Part shown: positions 7,047 through 12,212 of the stretch, in pieces
Position numbering within the stretch: the first letter of the stretch is position 1
How the letters are laid out: each line of letters opens with the position of its first letter
NCBI GenBank assembly: GCA_007134115.1
Contig: SLLK01000183.1
Location: forward strand, 1 to 12,212
Direction: 5' to 3'
Length of the DNA: 12,212 nucleotides
Origin: Gammaproteobacteria bacterium
GTDB taxonomy: Bacteria > Pseudomonadota > Gammaproteobacteria > UBA5335 > SLRW01
Translations under genes and position numbers: made by a program
The notes under the pieces: model-generated
Database searches by the model: none
What the model was told of the DNA's origin: nothing
The model's input: only the letters and a program-made list of their open reading frames with translations

Positions 7047-7979
7047 TCAGCCGCTGACGGCACTCATCATGCGACGCGGCGCTACACGCCCGTCATCAAG
7101 GACTTCGCCCATGCCGATGAAGCCCCGCTGCGCCTCATATACCCGGACCCAGCCGTTTGCCGGCGCGGTGGGCACCAGCACCGGGTTGCCGCGGCGCAGG
7201 TAAAAGGCCGTATCGCGCCCCAGTTCCACCGCCGGCCATTGTTCCAGGGCACTGTCCACTGACAGCAACAGGCGATCCAGACCGGCCACACTGTCGCGCT
7301 CGGCCACCTGTTCAAGCTCTTCCTGCGTCCACATCCGCTGCGTCTGGTAAGGACCCACCCCGACCCGGCGCAATTCAACCACATGTCCGCAGCTATCTGC
7401 CGCCGCCGCCAGGTCCTCGGCCAGCACACGCACATAGGTGCCCTTGCTGCAGTGCACATCCAGCGTCACCCGGGTTTCGGTGCGCTGTACCAGGCTCAGA
7501 TCGTGGATAGTAATGGAACGCGCCTCACGCTCCACCTCCAGTCCCTGGCGGGCCAGCCGGTAGAGGCGTTCCCCCTTGTGTTTGAGCGCCGAATACATCG
7601 GCGGCACCTGGGAGACGTCACCCACAAAATCGGGCAACAGCTGTTCAACACGGGCGGCTGTGTCGTCTGCCACGGGCAAGCGCTCGATCACCTCGCCCTC
7701 AGCATCGCCGGTTGCGGTGCGCTCACCCAGCGCCAGGGTCACACGGTAGCGCTTGTCGGCGTCGAGCAGAAAGGCCGACACTTTGGTGGCATTACCCAGA
7801 CAGACCGGCAACATCCCGGTAGCCAGCGGATCCAGGTTGCCCGTGTGGCCTGCCTTGGCGGCGCCGTAGAGGCGCTTGACGCCTTGCAGGGCGGCATTGG
7901 AGGACAGGCCCGCAGCCTTGTCGAGCAACAGGATACCGTCAATGGCGCGGCCTTTACGGCGGGCATTGCGACGACTCAT
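7047..7979 (-). CDS. truB: tRNA pseudouridine(55) synthase TruB
   Basis: TruB converts uridine 55 in the T-loop of nearly all tRNAs to pseudouridine and also acts as a tRNA-folding chaperone. The protein has 310 residues (E. coli 314). The catalytic Asp is Asp50 in GHTGNLDPLATGMLP. Other family blocks are the N-terminal GILLLDKAAGLSSN, DKRYRVTLALGERTATGD, the PPMYSALKHKGERLY block, CSKGTYVRVLAEDL and the C-terminal FIGMGEVLDDGRVAPRR segment of the PUA-like domain. The frame is open to an ATG at 8006, but the ATG at 7979-7977 is preferred. GGAGGTGA (minus strand, 7988-7981) precedes it, and the protein then begins MSRRN as in homologues. It lies 51 bases after rbfA, within the nusA-infB operon. 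Confidence 0.96.
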   Translation of the reverse strand: MSRRNARRKGRAIDGILLLDKAAGLSSNAALQGVKRLYGAAKAGHTGNLDPLATGMLPVCLGNATKVSAFLLDADKRYRVTLALGERTATGDAEGEVIERLPVADDTAARVEQLLPDFVGDVSQVPPMYSALKHKGERLYRLARQGLEVEREARSITIHDLSLVQRTETRVTLDVHCSKGTYVRVLAEDLAAAADSCGHVVELRRVGVGPYQTQRMWTQEELEQVAERDSVAGLDRLLLSVDSALEQWPAVELGRDTAFYLRRGNPVLVPTAPANGWVRVYEAQRGFIGMGEVLDDGRVAPRRMMSAVSG

Positions 7980-8030
7980 ATCACCTCCGCAACACCGCCG
8001 GGACATACCCGCATGGCAGCCATGTGCCCG

Positions 8031-8408
8031 TCACTCCTGATCGTCCCCGTCCTTGCGGTCCGACGCACGGGCCCGGGCAATCAACTGGTCCATATGCTGC
8101 GCGTGGTCCAGCCCCTGATCGTAATGAAAGCGCAGTTGCGGCACGGTGCGGATCTTCATCCGCTTGCCCAGCAGCCGACGCAAGAAACCCGCCGCACCGG
8201 TCAACACCTGCAGGCGTTGTTGATTATCCCGGGTATCACCGAGAAAAGAGACGTAGACATCACTCCATGCCAGATCCCTGGACACGTCCACATCGGTGAC
8301 CGTCACCGGCCCCAGCCGCGGATCCTTGATCTCTTCAAGAATCAGACCGCTGAGTTCGCGACGCACCTGCTCGGCAACGCGCCGATGACGGGGAAAGTCT
8401 CTGGCCAT
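8031..8408 (-). CDS. rbfA: 30S ribosome-binding factor A
   Basis: RbfA binds the 30S subunit near the 5' end of 16S rRNA and is needed for late 30S maturation and for growth in the cold. The protein has 125 residues (E. coli 133) and a single KH-like domain. Visible family blocks are RRVAEQVRRELSGLI, IKDPRLGPVTVTDVDVSRDL, then VYVSFLG, the AAG helix kink at residues 72-74 and the strand RTVPQLRFHYD at about 87-97. It ends in an acidic tail, DGDDQE. The frame runs open to 8492, overlapping infB, but the ATG at 8408-8406 gives the family N-terminus MARDFPR and has GGAG 6 bases upstream. It follows the infB stop after 19 bases, so translational linkage with infB is likely. Confidence 0.95.
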   Translation of the reverse strand: MARDFPRHRRVAEQVRRELSGLILEEIKDPRLGPVTVTDVDVSRDLAWSDVYVSFLGDTRDNQQRLQVLTGAAGFLRRLLGKRMKIRTVPQLRFHYDQGLDHAQHMDQLIARARASDRKDGDDQE

Positions 8409-8427
8409 GACCGGCTCCGGGGCCTGA

Positions 8428-11016
8428 TCAGCCCTGCGGCTGCTCTTCGGTGCGCTCAAACACTTCGATCTGGTCACCGGGCTGCACGTCATTGTAGTTC
8501 TTCACGCCAATGCCGCACTCCACGCCCGATTTGACCTCACGCACGTCGTCCTTGAAACGGCGCAGTGATTCCAGCTCGCCCTCGAACACCACCACGTTGT
8601 CACGCAGCACACGAATCGGGTTGGCCCGCTTGACCACCCCGTCGACGACCAGACAACCGGCCACCGCACCCAGTTTGGACGAGCGGAATACGTCGCGAAC
8701 CTCGGCGATACCGGTGATGGTCTCGCGCACGACCGGCTTCATCATGCCGGTAATCGCACCACGCACATCATCAATGGCTTCGTAGATCACGCTGTAGTAA
8801 CGCAGATCCACGCCGTGCTCCTGCACCATCTTGCGTGCGGCGGCATCGGCACGCACGTTGAAGCCGATGATGATGGCCTCGGAGGCCAGCGCCAGGTTGA
8901 TGTCGGATTCGGTAATACCGCCCACCCCGGAAGACACGATCTTGACCGCCACTTCCTCATTGGACAGCTGTTCCAGAGCGCCCTGCAGGGCTTCGGCACT
9001 GCCCTGCACATCCGCCTTGACCACCAGATTGAGGCTGCTGGTCTCACCTTCGCCCATGCGGTTGAACACGTCTTCGAGATTGGCCGCCTGCTGGCGCGCC
9101 AGCTTGACGTCGCGGTACTTGCCCTGGCGATGCAACGCGACTTCACGCGCCTTGCGTTCATCCGCCATAACCACCAGATCATCCCCGGCGTTGGGCGTAC
9201 CCGACAGACCCAGCAATTGCACCGGCGTAGAAGGTCCGGCGTGCTTGATCTGCTTGCTCGCCTGATCGAACATGGCGCGCACACGGCCGAACTCCTGGCC
9301 GCACAAGACGATATCGCCTGCCTTGAGGGTGCCTTTCTGGATCAATACCGTGGCCACCGGACCCCGTCCCTTGTCCAGCGTGGACTCGACCACCGTGCCC
9401 TGGGCAGGCCCTGCGGCGGGCGCCTTGAGCTCCAGCACTTCGGCCTGCAACAGCACGCCTTCCAGCAGATCCTCTACCCCGTCACCGGCCAGCGCCGAGA
9501 TGGGCACCACCATGGTATCGCCACCCCAGTCTTCGGGAATCAACTCATGCTTGACCAGCTCGTTCTTGACCCGCTCAGGGTCAGCCTCCGGCTTGTCCAT
9601 CTTGTTGATGGCAACAATCATCGGCACACCGGCGGCGCGCGAATGCTGAATGGCCTCTATGGCCTGCGGCATCAAGCCGTCATCGGCGGCAACCACGAGA
9701 ATCACAATGTCGGTCACACCCGCGCCGCGCGCGCGCATGGCGGTGAACGCGGCATGGCCGGGCGTATCCAGGAAGGTGATCTCGCCACCACTGACCGGCA
9801 CCCTGTAGGCACCGATATGCTGGGTAATCCCGCCGGCCTCACGCGCGGCAACCTTGGTGCGCCGTATATGATCAAGCAGGGTGGTCTTGCCATGATCGAC
9901 GTGACCCATCACGGTAACCACCGGTGAGCGCGGTTCGGGCTCGCCGTAATCGGCCGCGGTGCCCTCCTCCAGCATTTGCTCCTCGGTCGCCTCGTCGCTC
10001 AGCATTTTGGCGTTGTGGCCCATTTCCTCGACCACCAGCGCGGCGGTCTCCTGGTCGATCACCTGGTTGATGGTCGCCATGGCGCCCATCTGCATCATGC
10101 TCTTGATGACCTCGCTGGCCTTGACGGCCATCTTCTGCGCCAGATCGGCCACGGTGATGGTCTCGGGAATGGTCACATCACGCACCACTGGCGCGGTGGG
10201 ACGCTCGAAACCGTGCGGATTGGCATCCTGTTGCGGCCGCGCACGGCCGCCCTTGCCGCCCTTCTTGCGGCGCTTGGCAGCGCCCTCGGCCACATGCAGT
10301 TCCTGGCGACCATACTTGGTCACACCCCGCTGGTCGCCGTCGCCGCCGGCGCGCCGGCCCTTGCCACGCCGGCGGCGGGTATCCTCGGCGCTACCGGGGG
10401 CTGCCCGGGACGCATCGGCAGCCGCGGCCTTTTCGGCCTCCTGGCGCTTGAGCTCTTCCTCGGCCGCCTTCTTCGCCGCCTCGGCCTCGGCTTCACGTTC
10501 CGCCGCTTCTTTCTGTTCGGCTTCCCGCTCCCGTTGTTCATCTTCCTGCTTGCGCTGCGCTTCCTGTTCGCGCGCCTGCTCGGCCTCTACAACTTCCTGC
10601 TGCTCGGCTTCCTTGCGCGCCCGTTCGGCTTCCTCGCGCGCCTGCTGCTCGGCCTGCTTCGCCGCTTCTTCATCGGCGCGCGCGCGCTCCTCTTCCTCGA
10701 TCACGCTGCGCTTGACGTAAGTGCGCTTCTTGCGCACTTCCACGCTCACCGTTTTGCTGGGAGCACCACGGCCCTGACCACCAAGCCGCAACTCACTGGT
10801 CGATTTGCGCTTGAGCGTAATCTGGCGGGGCCCGGCATCCTTGTCGTCCGAGCCGCGCACCTTGCGCAGATGGGCCAGAAGCTGTGACTTCTCTTCTTCA
10901 GTGATCTTCTGATCCGGGTCCTTGACCTCCAGACCGGCAGCACCAAACTGCCCGATCAATCGATCCACCGGGATCCCGACCGCTTCCGCGAACTGTTTTA
11001 CCGTGACTTCTGCCAT
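8428..11016 (-). CDS. infB: Translation initiation factor IF-2
   Basis: IF-2 is the GTPase that brings fMet-tRNA to the 30S subunit and promotes 50S joining. The protein has 862 residues (E. coli 890). Order: an N-terminal IF2-N domain (about 1-52); a long, highly charged segment rich in Ala, Glu, Lys, Arg and Gln (about 105-205), probably a flexible or helical linker; a basic RRRGKGRRAGG stretch; a second IF2-N domain (about 285-345); the G domain; then the EF-Tu-like domains II, III and the C2 domain that binds fMet. GTPase motifs are complete: G1 GHVDHGKT (371-378), G3 DTPGH (417-421), G4 NKMD (471-474), G5 SAL (507-509). The His in DTPGH is the usual catalytic His. The ATG at 11016-11014 gives the family start MAEVTVKQFA, with a G-rich GGGGA 8 bases ahead. 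It lies 22 bases after nusA. Confidence 0.97.
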   Translation of the reverse strand: MAEVTVKQFAEAVGIPVDRLIGQFGAAGLEVKDPDQKITEEEKSQLLAHLRKVRGSDDKDAGPRQITLKRKSTSELRLGGQGRGAPSKTVSVEVRKKRTYVKRSVIEEEERARADEEAAKQAEQQAREEAERARKEAEQQEVVEAEQAREQEAQRKQEDEQREREAEQKEAAEREAEAEAAKKAAEEELKRQEAEKAAAADASRAAPGSAEDTRRRRGKGRRAGGDGDQRGVTKYGRQELHVAEGAAKRRKKGGKGGRARPQQDANPHGFERPTAPVVRDVTIPETITVADLAQKMAVKASEVIKSMMQMGAMATINQVIDQETAALVVEEMGHNAKMLSDEATEEQMLEEGTAADYGEPEPRSPVVTVMGHVDHGKTTLLDHIRRTKVAAREAGGITQHIGAYRVPVSGGEITFLDTPGHAAFTAMRARGAGVTDIVILVVAADDGLMPQAIEAIQHSRAAGVPMIVAINKMDKPEADPERVKNELVKHELIPEDWGGDTMVVPISALAGDGVEDLLEGVLLQAEVLELKAPAAGPAQGTVVESTLDKGRGPVATVLIQKGTLKAGDIVLCGQEFGRVRAMFDQASKQIKHAGPSTPVQLLGLSGTPNAGDDLVVMADERKAREVALHRQGKYRDVKLARQQAANLEDVFNRMGEGETSSLNLVVKADVQGSAEALQGALEQLSNEEVAVKIVSSGVGGITESDINLALASEAIIIGFNVRADAAARKMVQEHGVDLRYYSVIYEAIDDVRGAITGMMKPVVRETITGIAEVRDVFRSSKLGAVAGCLVVDGVVKRANPIRVLRDNVVVFEGELESLRRFKDDVREVKSGVECGIGVKNYNDVQPGDQIEVFERTEEQPQG

Positions 11017-11038
11017 CTATGCCGTCCCCCGGAGCCTG

Positions 11039-12212
11039 TTACTTCGACTGCTGGTCCTGATCCGCGAACCACGGTGCCCGTGCCGTCATGATCAGTTCCG
11101 CCGCGCGCTCCTGATCCAGCCCCTCGATTTCCAGCAGGTCATCTACCGCCTGCTCGGCCAGATCTTCCATGGTGATAATTCCATGGCTGGCCAGTTTGTG
11201 CGCCAGTTCCGTGTCCATGCCGTCCATGGTCAACAGATCATCGGCCGGCTGGGCGCGCTCCTCGCCCGCAATTTCCTGCGCCAGCAACGCATCACGCGCG
11301 CGATCACGCAGTTCCTGCACGATATTCTCGTCGAACTCCTCGATCTCCAGCAATTCACTCAGCGGCACGTAGGCCACTTCTTCAAGACTGGAAAAACCTT
11401 CCTGTGCCAGCACTCCGGCCAGCTCCTCGTCCACATCCAGTGCACGCATGAACAGTTCGCTCAGCGCGCGGGCCTCGGCTTCGCTCTTCTCTTCGGCCTG
11501 GGATTCGTTCATGACATTAAGTTCCCAGCCCACCAGTTCACTGGCCAGGCGCACGTTCTGTCCACCGCGCCCGATTGCCTGGGAGAGCTTTTCTTCCTCT
11601 ACGGCGATATCCATGCTGTGGGAATCTTCATCCACCACGATGGACACCACCTCGGCCGGCGACATGGCGTTGATCACGAACTGCACCGGATTCTCGTCCC
11701 ACAGGATGATATCGATGCGTTCCCCGGCCAGTTCGTTGGATACTGTCTGTACACGCGACCCACGCATGCCCACACAGGCGCCCACCGGATCCACCCGGGG
11801 GTCGTTGCTCTTGACCGCGATCTTGGCGCGCAGGCCCGGGTCGCGGGCGGCGCCGAGGATTTCGATCAGGCCCTGCCCCACTTCAGGCACTTCCAGTTTG
11901 AACAACTCAATGAGGAATTCCGGCGCCGTGCGGCTGACGAACAACTGCGGGCCACGCGGCTCGGAACGCACCTCTTCGAGGTAGCCGCGCAGGCGGTCAC
12001 CGGCGCGTACCGGTTCGCGCGGAATCATCTTGGCGCGCGGCACCAGTGCCTCGGCGTTGCCGCCCAGATCCAGCAGGATGCCGCTGCGTTCAATGCGCTT
12101 GACGATACCCATGATGAGCTCGCCGACGCGGCCCTCGTAGGCTTCCACCACTTGCGCCCGCTCGGCATCGCGCACTTTCTGCACAATCACCTGCTTGGCG
12201 GTCTGCGCCGCA
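11039..12212 (-). CDS. nusA: Transcription termination/antitermination factor NusA, C-terminal 390 residues (5' end outside window)
   Basis: NusA binds RNA polymerase and nascent RNA, promotes hairpin pausing and intrinsic termination, and takes part in rRNA and lambda-type antitermination. The frame is open to the right edge (it enters as AAQTAKQVIVQKV), so the GTG at 12190 is not the start. About 100 N-terminal residues, most of the polymerase-binding domain, are missing. Visible in order are the S1 domain (visible residues about 32-98), KH1 with GMRGSRV in the DPVGACVGMRG block, KH2 with AIGRGGQNVRLA, and two C-terminal acidic repeats (about 255-315 and 330-385) with the paired YVPLSELLEIEEFD and VDDLLEIEGLD segments. 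The acidic repeats are typical of gammaproteobacterial NusA, where they contact the alpha subunit and mask the RNA-binding surface. The stop is TAA at 11041-11039. rimP would be expected upstream, off the window. Confidence 0.97.
   Translation of the reverse strand, partial: AAQTAKQVIVQKVRDAERAQVVEAYEGRVGELIMGIVKRIERSGILLDLGGNAEALVPRAKMIPREPVRAGDRLRGYLEEVRSEPRGPQLFVSRTAPEFLIELFKLEVPEVGQGLIEILGAARDPGLRAKIAVKSNDPRVDPVGACVGMRGSRVQTVSNELAGERIDIILWDENPVQFVINAMSPAEVVSIVVDEDSHSMDIAVEEEKLSQAIGRGGQNVRLASELVGWELNVMNESQAEEKSEAEARALSELFMRALDVDEELAGVLAQEGFSSLEEVAYVPLSELLEIEEFDENIVQELRDRARDALLAQEIAGEERAQPADDLLTMDGMDTELAHKLASHGIITMEDLAEQAVDDLLEIEGLDQERAAELIMTARAPWFADQDQQSK

Noticed and set aside
7383..8534. 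Plus-strand open frame of 383 codons across truB, rbfA and the end of infB
   Set aside because: It crosses three real genes on the opposite strand and has shadow-type composition.
8815..10887. Plus-strand frames opposite infB, including a hydrophobic 303-codon frame (9976-10887)
   Set aside because: The apparent membrane-like composition is the complement of the charged Ala/Glu/Lys-rich IF-2 linker. No ribosome binding site or family match is evident.

Overview
The window is a GC-rich bacterial chromosome segment, most likely from a gammaproteobacterium. The order nusA-infB-rbfA-truB-rpsO-pnp is the classic housekeeping operon of that class. NusA carries the two C-terminal acidic repeats, and all protein sequences read like gammaproteobacterial orthologues. 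No mobile element, tRNA, rRNA or CRISPR array is visible. I cannot name the genus.

Plus strand, 1-3805: the 3' half of gluQRS (glutamyl-Q tRNA(Asp) synthetase) runs in from the left edge. It is followed by a complete acetyl-CoA synthetase gene (acs) and, 76 bases later, a complete acetyl-CoA acetyltransferase (biosynthetic-type thiolase). The last two form a probable two-gene unit turning acetate into acetyl-CoA and then acetoacetyl-CoA.

Intergenic 3806-4248: this 443-base stretch separates the two convergent gene blocks, has no convincing protein gene, and is the most unusual part of the window. It holds several perfect hairpins and an AT-rich island with two back-to-back sigma70-type promoter candidates. 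The plus-strand promoter (extended -10) is followed by a roughly 100-nt three-hairpin RNA ending in a textbook intrinsic terminator, a good candidate for an undescribed small RNA. Two tandem intrinsic terminators for the opposing pnp transcript lie just beyond it.

Minus strand, 12212-4249: nusA (5' end outside the window), infB, rbfA, truB, rpsO and pnp form the transcription, translation-initiation and RNA-decay operon. Spacings are short (22, 19 and 51 bases) up to truB. A recognisable promoter lies in the 111 bases between truB and rpsO. A 308-base, hairpin-containing leader precedes pnp, which starts at GTG. The genes act together: NusA on elongating RNA polymerase, IF2 and S15 in translation, RbfA and TruB in 30S and tRNA maturation, and PNPase in RNA turnover.

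Overall this is a core chromosomal region. The genes are conventional, and what merits a second look is non-coding: the candidate sRNA, the divergent promoter island and the pnp leader.
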